A DNA stretch of 64,000 bases, from the NCBI RefSeq assembly GCF_001184025.1, contig NZ_BBYG01000011.1:544288-608287 (forward strand). Reading direction: 5' to 3'. Under the pieces are notes generated by a model that worked only from the letters and a program-made list of their open reading frames with translations, was not told where the DNA came from and did no database searches. Origin of the DNA: Streptomyces maremycinicus (GTDB taxonomy: Bacteria > Actinomycetota > Actinomycetes > Streptomycetales > Streptomycetaceae). Made by a program: the position numbers and the translations under genes. Shown here in pieces: positions 54,885 to 63,544 of this stretch (position 1 is its first letter; every line of letters starts with the position of its first letter).

Positions 54885-56111
54885 GTGTCCGGTTTCCGTT
54901 CCCTGAGCTCCGGGCTCCGCGCTCTACAGCCCGCGGCCTTCGGCGCGGATCCGAGCGGTGAGCGCCTGGCGCGCATCCGCAGATCGCCCCACTTCAAGGA
55001 CGGGGTCTTCCAGAACCCCGGCGGCACGGCGCGGACCCGCCCTTCGGGCTCCGCGCTCGACTTCGCCAAGGTCTTCTTCGACAAGGAGCAGCGGCCCCGC
55101 CGCGCCCCCTCGGGCGCCGTCCCGGTGCACCCCACCACCCTCGCCGACCTCGCCGAGCCGCCGGCCACCGGGCTGCGGCTGACCTGGATGGGCCACTCCA
55201 GCGTGCTCGCGGAGATCGACGGACAGCGGGTCCTGTTCGACCCCGTCTGGGGCGAGCGCTGCTCGCCGTTCGCCTTCGCGGGGCCCAAGCGGCTGCACCC
55301 GGTGCCGCTGCCGCTGGCCGCGCTGGGCCCGGTCGACGTCGTCGTCATCTCGCACGACCACTACGACCATCTGGACCTGCCCACGATCAAGGCGCTCGCG
55401 GACACCGACACCCTGTTCGCCGTGCCGCTCGGGGTCGGCGCCCACCTCGAACACTGGGGCGTGTCCGCCGACCGGCTGCGCGAGCTGGACTGGCACGAGG
55501 CGACGAAGGTCGGCGGACTCACCCTGACCGCCACCCCCGCCCGGCACTTCTGCGGCCGCGGTCTGCGCAACACCCAGCACACCCTGTGGGCCTCCTGGGT
55601 GGTCGCGGGCGAGGAGCACCGGATCTACCACAGCGGCGACACGGGCTACTTCGACGGCTTCAAGGACATCGGCGCGCAGCACGGTCCGTTCGACGCGACG
55701 ATGATCCAGATCGGGGCGTACTCCGACTTCTGGCCCAAGAACCACACGGATTCTACGCCGGTGCCGGGTGCGTGGCCGGACATTCACATGAGCCCTGTGC
55801 AGGGCGTTCAATCGCACCTTGACCTGCAGCAAGGCGAGCCTAGCGGTGTGCTGCTGCCGATCCACTGGGGGACCTTCAACCTGGCGTTCCATCCGTGGGC
55901 CGAGCCCGGTGAGTGGACCAAGGCGGCTGCGGATGGGGTGGGGCAGGCGGTTGCGCTTCCTGTTCCGGGGCAGCCGTTCGAGCCGGCCGGGGTGCTGCCG
56001 GTCGAGCCGTGGTGGCGGGGTGTGGGGTACGTGCCCGACCACGAGTGGCCCGTCCCCGCGCTCGCGTCGAAGACGACTCGTGAAGATCTCGATCTGGTGG
56101 GCGAGGTCTGA
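54885..56111 (+). CDS. MBL-fold metallo-hydrolase (NAPE-PLD/UlaG-like) with altered 3' part
   Basis: A 408-residue metallo-beta-lactamase-fold hydrolase. WMGHSSVLAEIDGQRVLFDPVW is followed by the zinc motif SHDHYDHLD and later HSGDTGYFDGF. The GTG at 54885 has ggagg 4 nt upstream. From about 55740 the DNA becomes less GC-biased. There is also an insertion of about 14 residues (KNHTDSTPVPGAWP) between FWP and DIHMSP, where homologues, from memory, read FWPDIHM directly. The extra 42 bp is bounded by tggcc on both sides. The frame is intact to the stop. Confidence 0.87.
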   Translation: MSGFRSLSSGLRALQPAAFGADPSGERLARIRRSPHFKDGVFQNPGGTARTRPSGSALDFAKVFFDKEQRPRRAPSGAVPVHPTTLADLAEPPATGLRLTWMGHSSVLAEIDGQRVLFDPVWGERCSPFAFAGPKRLHPVPLPLAALGPVDVVVISHDHYDHLDLPTIKALADTDTLFAVPLGVGAHLEHWGVSADRLRELDWHEATKVGGLTLTATPARHFCGRGLRNTQHTLWASWVVAGEEHRIYHSGDTGYFDGFKDIGAQHGPFDATMIQIGAYSDFWPKNHTDSTPVPGAWPDIHMSPVQGVQSHLDLQQGEPSGVLLPIHWGTFNLAFHPWAEPGEWTKAAADGVGQAVALPVPGQPFEPAGVLPVEPWWRGVGYVPDHEWPVPALASKTTREDLDLVGEV

Positions 56112-56647
56112 TCATGGACGAGCTGAGGTGCGTGACCGATGCCTCGGCGGCTATGTCGGAGGCTGAGCGGAATCAGGCGTTTCGATCCATCGATGGGCCC
56201 GGACGTCGGCAGGCAGAGGAGAAGACGTGGGAGTACCGGCCGCTGCCTTTGATGCACCGTAGAGGGGTGACCGTTCGGGTGAAGGTGACTGGCGTATAGC
56301 GTCAGCGATACTTCGGCCCGACGCTGAACTGGTTCCGATGGCGCATTACGCGGAGCGCGTTGCCATCCTTGAACCAACTGCGAACGGCTCCTGACGGTGT
56401 GAATGGGATTTCTATTCATACCCCTTCCAGCTCCGCAGCCCGTGACGACATGTGCGGTTGTGGAGGAGGCAACGGGTTTTCTATCCAGCCTGGGCCTGTC
56501 GCCCGGACGGCGCATCTCTACCGGTACTTCGTTGAACTCGTCGGTAGGTGGGGTTGACGGCTGAGCGGGGCGGTTGTGCAGCGGTGGGGTGTCGAGTTTC
56601 GGGGGCGAGGATCACGGGCGAGCAGTGCGAGCTTGGTAGAGCCTCCC
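56112..56647. other. accessory region with decayed coding traces
   Basis: No intact gene is supported. A GTG at 56227 with a good gaggag site opens a frame that stops at a TAG (56260). The frame then continues as WRIASAILRPDAELVPMAHY and onward to a TGA at 56394, which looks like a real protein end with a nonsense mutation. A second short frame, starting at the in-frame Met codon near 56450 and reading MCGCGGGNGFSIQPG, ends at about 56557. Neither is recognised. Confidence 0.35.
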
Positions 56648-56902
56648 ATGGCAAAAAGGCCCGTCTCGGACGCAGCAGAGACGTTTGGTGCCGGGTGCGC
56701 ACCCGCAGAAACGAGCTCGGCAAGAGCCGGGAACGCCTTGCCGACCACAGCGGTATGGCACCGGACGTTCATCGGGCAGATCGAACGCCGGCAGCGCAAC
56801 GTGAGCCTGCACAACATCCTGAGGCCAGCCGAGGCGCTCGGCGTGAACGCGGCGGAGTTGGTGCGGGGGGGCTTCAGTGGGGCCGAGGACAGTAGAGACT
56901 GA
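56648..56902 (+). pseudogene. frameshifted XRE-family regulator
   Basis: Three frames together spell an XRE helix-turn-helix protein. It starts MAK at 56648, then shifts within an A-run to a frame reading KKARLGRSRDVWCRVRTRRN and ELGKSRERLADHSGM. Near 56757 it shifts back to HRTFIGQIERRQRNVSLHNI and ends at 56902. The two indels compensate, leaving a scrambled middle in any single frame. It ends 7 bp before the 541-residue nuclease-like gene, so it was probably its cognate regulator. A sequencing error is possible but two are needed. Confidence 0.7.
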
Positions 56903-56909
56903 GGGCGAC

Positions 56910-58535
56910 ATGAAGAACAGAGTGGACTGGACGGACGAGCGGCTTGGATCCAATATCTACGAAGACATGGTCTCCGTCCTTATCAGTCGTCTTCATCCGC
57001 AAGCCCAGCGCATCGATGGAGCGGGGGGAGACAAGGGACGTGACGTCCAGGTATCGCTCCTTACGGGCCTGGAAATCTTCGAGCTCAAGAGCTTTACCGG
57101 GCGCCTTGATGAAAGGTCCGGCAGGAGGCGGCAAGTTTCCGAGTCGCTCAAAAACGCGGCCAAGCACAACCCTGTGGCTTGGCACCTAGTGGTACCCATT
57201 AATCACACCGATGGCGAACTCGCGTGGTTCAATGAATTGGCTGCCAAGTACTCCTTCCCGTGCGCTTGGCGCGGGAAGGATTGGCTTGACAGTCAGATGG
57301 CCTCCCACCCGGAGCTCCCGCGTTACTACCTAGAAGGCAGCAACGACGAGATCGTTAGCATGATGCGGGAGATCAACCAAGAGCAGGCCGCCCTCACCCG
57401 AGGTGTTACTGATCTAGTAGATCGTGTACGCGCGCTCAAGGACCGCCTCAACTCGCTCGATCCGCACTACGAATTTAGCTTTAGTGTCCAGCCCAACGGC
57501 TCCGTCAACGTCACAACACATCCTCGATACCCGGGTGCCGAGAAGGATCGCCCCATTCAGATCGGTGGCGCGTTTAGCTTCCCCAGCACTGAGGACGGAA
57601 AGAAGGCTGCACAGGCGCTTCAGGACAGCTTCGACTATGGGACGGCCACTGTTGTTCCGAGCGAGTTCGTGAAGAAATTTTCCATCGATGCACCTGCCGA
57701 GTTTGGCGGAAACTTTGATGGTGGTGAACTGCGCATCGGTGGTGCCATTGACAATACTCCGCTGGCAGACGCACGATTCGCCCTCCGTATTCGAGATACT
57801 CAAGGGACTATTAAGGCTCATCTCCCACTCGAAGCCAAGGAACGGACAGCAGGTAGGAGAGGAATCGAGTTGAAGCTTGAAGACCTTGGTGGGGTTGCAA
57901 AGGTTGTGACGCGGTTCGACGTGACTGCCCATCAAGCCAAAGTCACATACGCGTTCCAGATGCCCGATCGCAGCTTGCCGTGTATCCTGTTGCCGGTCGT
58001 TCGCTTTCTAGCAGAAGCGAAAGAGGGCCGTGGTGCAACCTTGGTACTTAATGGCAAGGAAATTGGTCCACCAATGGATCTGCCTGCCTCGAATCCAAGT
58101 GTCGATGAGTCACTCAAACTTCTTCGTGTCCTTGACGACATTCAGCGCATCAGTGGTGTGTACTTTCCGATTCCTCAAGACCTGACCGATGAAGAATTCA
58201 AGTCAATCAAAGAAGCCCACCGTTACCTAAGCGGCGAGACAATTGTCTTGCAGTGGGACTACGTTTCTTTCACGATCCCGCGAACAAGTTTGGAGAGCCC
58301 CGAGTTTCAGCAGCTCCAGCAGGGTGACATCGTCCCCAATATTGTTCTAAGAAATGACCTAGTCCTTCGCTTGGGTGAAGATTCCTACAGCCTGGGATTT
58401 CTCAACCGGACGTACGCCTCGGCAAAGCTAGAGTCTCTGACCGATGTTACCGATGACTCCGGCGCCGAAGATACAGTTACTGTGAAAATCGTGCCGGGTG
58501 ATGACATGTCTGTATCAGTCTGTCTGGCCGAGTAG
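56910..58535 (+). CDS. uncharacterised protein with N-terminal Mrr-like PD-(D/E)xK nuclease motif
   Basis: A 541-residue protein I do not recognise as a named family. The first 130 residues look like a restriction-endonuclease fold: NIYEDMVSVLISRL helix, GAGGDKGRDVQVSL (Asp about residue 45), then LEIFELKSF (Glu 58, Lys 60), the D...ExK spacing of PD-(D/E)xK nucleases. HLVVPINHTDGELAWFNELA and WRGKDWLDSQM follow. Residues about 150-541 are beta-rich and unassigned. The ATG at 56910 has gaggg. Codon use is much less GC-biased than the core genes, which suggests transfer. A broken XRE regulator precedes it. Role in phage defence is inference. Confidence 0.72.
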   Translation: MKNRVDWTDERLGSNIYEDMVSVLISRLHPQAQRIDGAGGDKGRDVQVSLLTGLEIFELKSFTGRLDERSGRRRQVSESLKNAAKHNPVAWHLVVPINHTDGELAWFNELAAKYSFPCAWRGKDWLDSQMASHPELPRYYLEGSNDEIVSMMREINQEQAALTRGVTDLVDRVRALKDRLNSLDPHYEFSFSVQPNGSVNVTTHPRYPGAEKDRPIQIGGAFSFPSTEDGKKAAQALQDSFDYGTATVVPSEFVKKFSIDAPAEFGGNFDGGELRIGGAIDNTPLADARFALRIRDTQGTIKAHLPLEAKERTAGRRGIELKLEDLGGVAKVVTRFDVTAHQAKVTYAFQMPDRSLPCILLPVVRFLAEAKEGRGATLVLNGKEIGPPMDLPASNPSVDESLKLLRVLDDIQRISGVYFPIPQDLTDEEFKSIKEAHRYLSGETIVLQWDYVSFTIPRTSLESPEFQQLQQGDIVPNIVLRNDLVLRLGEDSYSLGFLNRTYASAKLESLTDVTDDSGAEDTVTVKIVPGDDMSVSVCLAE

Positions 58536-58607
58536 ACGCGCTACACAACCGCAAAATCGAAATTCGATGTCCCAGCACCACAGCGAGAGCCCGGCCCCAA
58601 CCGCTCT

Positions 58608-58988
58608 TCACAAAGAGCCGTCCTGCTCTCGGTCATGTTCCTGCCGTCCGTCTGTGTACTTTCGCACCCAAGATGCCAGCGGGGTCCGGAACGCCAATAG
58701 CGCTGTCAGAGCGACGGCTGCACCGCCCCATGCGATGAGCGAGGTCCTAGCGGACTCAATCCGATGCGACCAGGTGTCACTGACCGAGAGACCCGTCGGC
58801 GACGGCGCTTCGGAACGCGGTCCAGGCATGGATCCAGGAGCGTCCGGGCTGCCCGGACACGCATCCGGGCAGCTCAGCCCAGGTCCCCCAGCCTGGCGTC
58901 TGGACAGCAGTGTGGACACCGGCGGCGAGTCGAGGCTCAGAGTTCTGCCCGAATCTGCCGCATCCGCCCCACTGCATCCCCGCGACAC
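58608..58988 (-). CDS. doubtful small membrane protein
   Basis: A 126-codon frame whose last 60 residues look protein-like. A single hydrophobic helix (LIAWGGAAVALTALLAFRTPL) is followed by a charged tail ending EHDREQDGSL. The N-terminal half is Ser/Pro/Gly-rich and may not be translated. No clear ribosome-binding site was found. It may be the remnant or 3' part of a membrane protein. Confidence 0.3.
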   Translation of the reverse strand: MSRGCSGADAADSGRTLSLDSPPVSTLLSRRQAGGPGLSCPDACPGSPDAPGSMPGPRSEAPSPTGLSVSDTWSHRIESARTSLIAWGGAAVALTALLAFRTPLASWVRKYTDGRQEHDREQDGSL

Positions 58989-59024
58989 GGGATGATGCGC
59001 CCAACAGCACCCTCGGGGGGACCC

Positions 59025-59399
59025 ATGAGTACCCGCACCGCATCCACTGCTCTCGCAGCCGCGCTCACCGCCGGCCTGCTACTCGGTGCCTGCTCGAGCA
59101 GTGATAGCACCGACGGCGAGGCGAAGGCCGACACCCCCAAACCTGCAGAGACTGTCACAGCCACCGCAACCAAGCTGCTGAGTGAGGAAGAAATCAGCCA
59201 GCAGTGCACCGACGCCGTCGCCGACGCCGCTCCCGGATGGAACGACTGGAACTTGGATTTCGCGGGCTACAAGGACAACCCTCAGGTGCCCGAGGTGTGC
59301 AAGGGGCTCGACACCCTTGCGTTCAGCGATGCATACGTAGAGGGCTTGGACGTTGCGGCTGCATGCGATACGCCCGCCGCCCTACCGGGCAGGTGCTGA
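59025..59399 (+). CDS. small secreted lipoprotein
   Basis: A 124-residue protein with a lipoprotein signal peptide. The lipobox LLLGAC (Cys about residue 22) follows a hydrophobic segment, then a Ser/Asp/Thr-rich linker (SSSDSTDGEAKADTPKPAET) and a short domain with four cysteines after the lipobox (QQCTDAV, EVCKGL, AAACDTP, GRC). The ATG at 59025 has ggggggac before it. Small lipoproteins of this kind are frequent in streptomycetes; function is unknown. Confidence 0.75.
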   Translation: MSTRTASTALAAALTAGLLLGACSSSDSTDGEAKADTPKPAETVTATATKLLSEEEISQQCTDAVADAAPGWNDWNLDFAGYKDNPQVPEVCKGLDTLAFSDAYVEGLDVAAACDTPAALPGRC

Positions 59400-59536
59400 C
59401 GATCCTAGCCCCCTGAACCCAGGCGGCATGTTCCACGCATTCTCGCCGAGGCCGCCTCTGACGCTCCTGGACGTCACCACGTGGAATCGGACAAGATCAA
59501 TTCACGCAATGACCCTGGAGCGGGTACGCGCGCTTG

Positions 59537-59704
59537 TCACTCGCCGATGTCGACTCCGTATCCGCGTGCGAGTGCGTCCAGGGAGTGGTCGTAGCCTTGG
59601 CCGACGGCGCGTAGGCGCCAGACCGTGCCTCTCCGATAGATCTCCGCTAGCAGCATGGTGCGTTCGGTGGTGGCGGCGTCCGTGGCGGCGTTTGCGCTCC
59701 GGGC
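59537..59704 (-). pseudogene. C-terminal fragment of a TerD-family protein
   Basis: 56 codons ending at the TGA at 59537 read ERTMLLAEIYRRGTVWRLRA followed by VGQGYDHSLDALARGYGVDI. This is the conserved C-terminus of TerD/VapA tellurium-resistance-like proteins (AEIYRR...W..RAVGQGY...L..LA...GV). No start codon or N-terminal part is present. The fragment begins directly after, and in the same frame as, the stop codon of the 1009-residue gene upstream, so the insertion that brought that gene probably cut a terD-like gene. Confidence 0.75.
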
Positions 59705-62700
59705 TCAATCAAACGCCAGGACATCCTCGTGCGGGACATCGAGGGTCCAGTACGCGTAGCGGGCGCCGAGAAGTTCCAGCAGAGCCGGGAAGTTTGGTGT
59801 CTGGCGGTGGGATTCCAGCCCGAGACTCTGCAGTGTGGACAGAGTGCTGGTGGCGAGGGCCTGCTTCAGAGCGGCCGGTGTGAAGGCGTCATCGGGCGGT
59901 GCCGGATCGTCTTCGGTTTCTGGCCGTCGCAGCGTTGCCGCCCTGCAGATGATGTCCTGCGGATTCGCCGCGGGATCAATGGTCATCTCCAGCGATAGCC
60001 GGTAGTTGATCACGATGTTGAGCACCGCGGTAAGGAGGTGCCAATCGCGCCAGCCGTCGTCTCGCAGCGCGAGGGAGGTGGCGCGAAATGACGCGGATGC
60101 GGTCAGTCTTTTCATGGTGTACCGCACGATGGGAAAGGCTTCGTATCGGCGCCGTACCGCCTCGATGGCACTCGCCTCGTCATACCCGGGGCCGGGCGCG
60201 TGCGGCAGGTCCAGAGCCGGGTGGGCTGCTGCACGGAAGGGAGGAACGTCCTCAGGCGGAGTGGGGCGGAGGCTTGAAAGTTGGCGGTAGTGATCGTCTG
60301 GCAGCAGGTCGGCGAGTTCGTCGTAGGCCCGGCCAGCAATGAGTTTGTGGTTGAGTCCCCGCTCGAATGCTGTTTGCACCTTCTGTATGAACTGCTCCTC
60401 GGGCAAGAGCGATTCGGCCATGAGGATAGCCATGAGCGGCGCAGCCAGGTCGGCAAGGTACTCCCCGCCGTGCGCATCCGTCTCCTCGTTCCAGGGGGCG
60501 AGGTATACCCGCCACCGACTGACGTGGTTGTCCGGGAGCTGCTCGGGCTCTGGTGCCCGGGCGTCGAGTTGCACGTCAATGTGGACGTGGGCCGGCTGCA
60601 GCAGCGGATCGAGAAGGACCAGCTCAGCGATCAGGATTTGCGCCGCGGCGACGAACCGTTCGCAGGCCAGCACCGCGTGCCGCGTGTTCTCGCACTCCGC
60701 CTGCCAGGTCGGGCCCCCGGCCGCCCAGTGGTAGACGCGCCGTGGCCCCTCATCGGCGAAGAGCCGGCCGCAGCCGCTGCGCATGGCCATCTGCAACCAT
60801 TCGGCTTCACTGCGTGCAGGCGCGTCGAAGTCTTCGAGATGAGCATCGATGAGAGCATGCAGCCCGGTCCGCGCATGCACGTCCGCCAGGACCGGGACGA
60901 GGTGGGGACGGATCTGCCGGGCGGCCAGCAGGGCCATGCCGCTATCGACCACCACGGCCTGGAAGTCGTCGTGCTCCTCCTCGTTCCAGGGGTCATCCAC
61001 GTACTGGCCCTGAGCAGTGATGGCGTACTCCGACAGCGCGGCTGAGGTCAACAGGTTGCCGGCCTGGTAGTCGCAGTCGGAGGACCGCAGCAGTCCCTGG
61101 GCGATGAACGGGGCCAGTGTGGGGTCTTGGGAACTTCCTGCCGCGACGCACACGGCGAGGGCACACTGCTTGGCGGCCAGCGGCAAATGGAGGAGGCTGT
61201 AGAGTCTGCCCGCCATGAGCAGTGCCTGCAGCGCCCAGGGCAGGGTGTCGCCGAACCACGTGCTGACCTTCATGGTATGGACTTCCCCAAGCGCTTCGAG
61301 GGGGCGCTCGATCCGAAGGAATTGCAGGGCCCGGTTGCGGCTCTTGCGGGCGCGGGCGATGCCACCTTCTGTCCGTTCGACGGCCTCGTCGAGTGCCTGG
61401 CGCACCTGCGGATAGGCCGGGTGCGCGGCCAGCAGCGGGGCCGTCAGATCGAAGGCGTCGGCGATGGATGCCACAGGGAAGGTCTGCGCCTCGGGCAGCA
61501 AGTCGCACAATTGCTGCAGGTGCACCATGGCTTGAGGCAGATCGGCCACGGTGAGCCGGTTCGGATCAAGAGGGCCGATGTCCTCGGATGTCAGATAGCG
61601 CGGCGCCGGCTCTGCCCGATCCGCAGCCAGCTCGGGCCGGTAGTCCGCTGGCTGGTCGGCCGGGCGGATCCGCAACGCCGCATGCGCGGCCAGGGCGTGC
61701 AGCCTGGCCCGGCGGTTGACCGGCGGATCCTCCTCCAGGAGGGTTCGGATACGCGCGGTGAGCAAGGCCGTCCAGCGTTCTAGGTCTTGTGCCGTGAGTG
61801 CGGTGGCGTGTCCGGTCCAGGCCCCGTAGACGTAGGTCAGCAGCATCTCGGCGTCGTGTAGCAGTCCCATGTCGCTGCTGCTGAGTGCCTGATCGAAGAA
61901 GTCTCGTACCAGGGCGTCTGCGGGAGTGAGGTCGCCCAGACCGCGCAGGTGGGCCACGGCGATTTCGTACTGCAGTCTCGGTCGTACGCTGTCGGGGTCG
62001 GCGACCTGCAGCACGCGGCGAGCCCAGTCGAGCCAGTCCGCGAGGTCGGCGCGCGCCCCGGCGTTGAAGGTGGCATGCCGAAGGGTCCGTCGCAGTTGGG
62101 CGAACTCGCCCAGCCGACCGGTGAATTCCTCCTGTTCACGCCAGCGGGTGCGGGCCTGCAGGTACCACTCGGGGTGGGCCTCCGTGCTGTCGGGCGCAGG
62201 GGCGAACTCGCTGGGGACCTGCAGGTATGTCTCGGTGAGATGGAACAGGTCTGGTTCTGCGAGCTCTTGGGCCAGCCACAGGCTGTCGAAGATGTCCACG
62301 CTCACCTGGAAGTTGGTGCGGGCCTGGTCTTGCAGGTTGTGGCGGGTGCTGACGGGCACCGGGGCCACGGTGAAGTAGGCGATCCGGTGCACGGGGGTGC
62401 CGGTGGAGCAGATGGAGGCAATGTCATTGCGGATCTTGCCGGCAACGTTGCTGCGCTGGATCGTGCAGGCCAGCACGATTGTCTCGTTCGAGGCGAGCCG
62501 CGCGAAGGCCGACGCCTCGGGGGCCTTGCTGCGCAGGCAAGTGAAGTAGCTTTCCGCGTCGCGGCCTTGGTCTCCGCCCGTGCTCACCGGTCCGGTGGCT
62601 GGCAGGAGATTGCTCGCGATCCTACGCCGGGCCACGGCGAGGGACAGTGTCTCGAAGTCGTGGTGGGCGTTGCGCTCCCCCAGTGTGTCCAGGCCGAAGC

Positions 62701-62734
62701 GGATGAACTGCTGCAGTTGCGACGCGGTCGCCAC
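59705..62734 (-). CDS. large uncharacterised protein, Mrr-like N-terminal domain plus long helical region
   Basis: A 1009-residue protein with no recognised named family. Residues about 25-180 resemble a PD-(D/E)xK domain. FETLSLAVARRRIASNLLP is followed by TGGDQGRDAESYF (Asp about residue 59), then IVLACTIQRSNVAGKIRNDI, where the usual ExK/QxK strand is degenerate, and a Rossmann-like tail (RIAYFTVAPVPVST). The remaining 800 residues are mainly helical with TPR-like character; no Walker A motif was seen. The GTG at 62734 is chosen for the strong aggagg 8 nt upstream; an ATG at 62785 has none. A 206-residue gene lies upstream, and a terD remnant follows the stop. Defence function is inference. 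Confidence 0.75.
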   Translation of the reverse strand: MATASQLQQFIRFGLDTLGERNAHHDFETLSLAVARRRIASNLLPATGPVSTGGDQGRDAESYFTCLRSKAPEASAFARLASNETIVLACTIQRSNVAGKIRNDIASICSTGTPVHRIAYFTVAPVPVSTRHNLQDQARTNFQVSVDIFDSLWLAQELAEPDLFHLTETYLQVPSEFAPAPDSTEAHPEWYLQARTRWREQEEFTGRLGEFAQLRRTLRHATFNAGARADLADWLDWARRVLQVADPDSVRPRLQYEIAVAHLRGLGDLTPADALVRDFFDQALSSSDMGLLHDAEMLLTYVYGAWTGHATALTAQDLERWTALLTARIRTLLEEDPPVNRRARLHALAAHAALRIRPADQPADYRPELAADRAEPAPRYLTSEDIGPLDPNRLTVADLPQAMVHLQQLCDLLPEAQTFPVASIADAFDLTAPLLAAHPAYPQVRQALDEAVERTEGGIARARKSRNRALQFLRIERPLEALGEVHTMKVSTWFGDTLPWALQALLMAGRLYSLLHLPLAAKQCALAVCVAAGSSQDPTLAPFIAQGLLRSSDCDYQAGNLLTSAALSEYAITAQGQYVDDPWNEEEHDDFQAVVVDSGMALLAARQIRPHLVPVLADVHARTGLHALIDAHLEDFDAPARSEAEWLQMAMRSGCGRLFADEGPRRVYHWAAGGPTWQAECENTRHAVLACERFVAAAQILIAELVLLDPLLQPAHVHIDVQLDARAPEPEQLPDNHVSRWRVYLAPWNEETDAHGGEYLADLAAPLMAILMAESLLPEEQFIQKVQTAFERGLNHKLIAGRAYDELADLLPDDHYRQLSSLRPTPPEDVPPFRAAAHPALDLPHAPGPGYDEASAIEAVRRRYEAFPIVRYTMKRLTASASFRATSLALRDDGWRDWHLLTAVLNIVINYRLSLEMTIDPAANPQDIICRAATLRRPETEDDPAPPDDAFTPAALKQALATSTLSTLQSLGLESHRQTPNFPALLELLGARYAYWTLDVPHEDVLAFD

Positions 62735-62917
62735 GGAAGGGTCCTCCTCGCTGCTCTGCGCCGGCGGGCGCAGCGGTTCGGCCATGGTGTGTCTGCCTGC
62801 ACCACACCCTGCCGGGGCGATGTTGTGTGGTGGGCGCAAGCGCAGTACTGGGCCGGGGTTCCGATCGAGACGCTGGGCACGCCCTGATGTCGGTCTGTCG
62901 GCGAAGACAGGATCTGG

Positions 62918-63538
62918 TCAGCGGACGCTCTCGATGATCTTCATGAGGCGGGCGACGGAACGTTTATCGTGGCCGCGCGCCACCATGTGTCCCACGACGA
63001 TGTCCGCATCGATGTCGTCCTGCCGCAGCAGGCCCTCCAGGATGTAGGCACTGCGGTCGGCGCCGAAGCCTCTCGTCCACCCGTTGTTGCCGTAGCCGTG
63101 GATCCGTTCAAGTTCTTGGCGCTGTTCGGGGCTGCGGGTATCGGCGGTTACTGCTCCGGTCGTCAGGTCCACGGCCTGAACCTCCATCGCCCACCCGATC
63201 AGGGGCGCGGTGAGGCTTTCCACCACTGCCAGAGCGCTGTTGCGGGCGTATGAGGCCGCAAGGTCCATGTCGCCGTAGTCCGGCACATAGGCCAGGACAG
63301 GCCGCTGCCTGAACTGCGCGCCGTGGCCCCGGCTCGTCGTAGCCTCGTAGGTGCGAGCGAACTGCCTGATCACGTCCGGGCCTGACTGCCACTGCTGCTG
63401 GGTCGGCGTCACCAACAGGGGCTGGCCCCCCAGAACATGGGCCTGCTTCAGCAGCCAAGCCGCCGCCGATTCCGCAGCCTCGTCCCAACTCCGCTCGGGG
63501 TCGTTATCAGGCACCCATGCTGAGGTGTAGGTCACCAT
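62918..63538 (-). CDS. uncharacterised 206-residue protein upstream of the large nuclease-like gene
   Basis: I do not recognise this protein. It is soluble, with no signal or membrane segments. Notable stretches are AAAWLLKQAHVLGGQPLLVT, RPVLAYVPDYGDMDLAASYA, LIGWAMEVQAVDLTTGAV and a C-terminal helical part reading AYILEGLLRQDDIDADIVVG and on to RSVARLMKIIESVR. The ATG at 63538 has gagga at 6-nt spacing; an ATG at 63544 sits too close to that site. It is 183 bp upstream of the 1009-residue gene on the same strand and probably forms a two-gene module with it. Confidence 0.68.
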   Translation of the reverse strand: MVTYTSAWVPDNDPERSWDEAAESAAAWLLKQAHVLGGQPLLVTPTQQQWQSGPDVIRQFARTYEATTSRGHGAQFRQRPVLAYVPDYGDMDLAASYARNSALAVVESLTAPLIGWAMEVQAVDLTTGAVTADTRSPEQRQELERIHGYGNNGWTRGFGADRSAYILEGLLRQDDIDADIVVGHMVARGHDKRSVARLMKIIESVR

Positions 63539-63544
63539 CGTCAT

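Noticed and set aside
56114..56299. 61-codon frame directly after the MBL-fold gene
   Set aside because: No ribosome-binding site or recognisable domain, and another frame in the same stretch reads more like a decayed protein.
58498..58995. Plus-strand frame between the nuclease-like gene and the lipoprotein
   Set aside because: Ser/Pro/Arg-rich translation without motifs; it overlaps the end of the preceding gene in another frame and opposes a slightly more protein-like minus frame.
59705..62734. STAND/Avs-type NTPase in the large protein
   Set aside because: No Walker A (GxxxxGK[ST]) or Walker B motif could be found anywhere in the 1009 residues.
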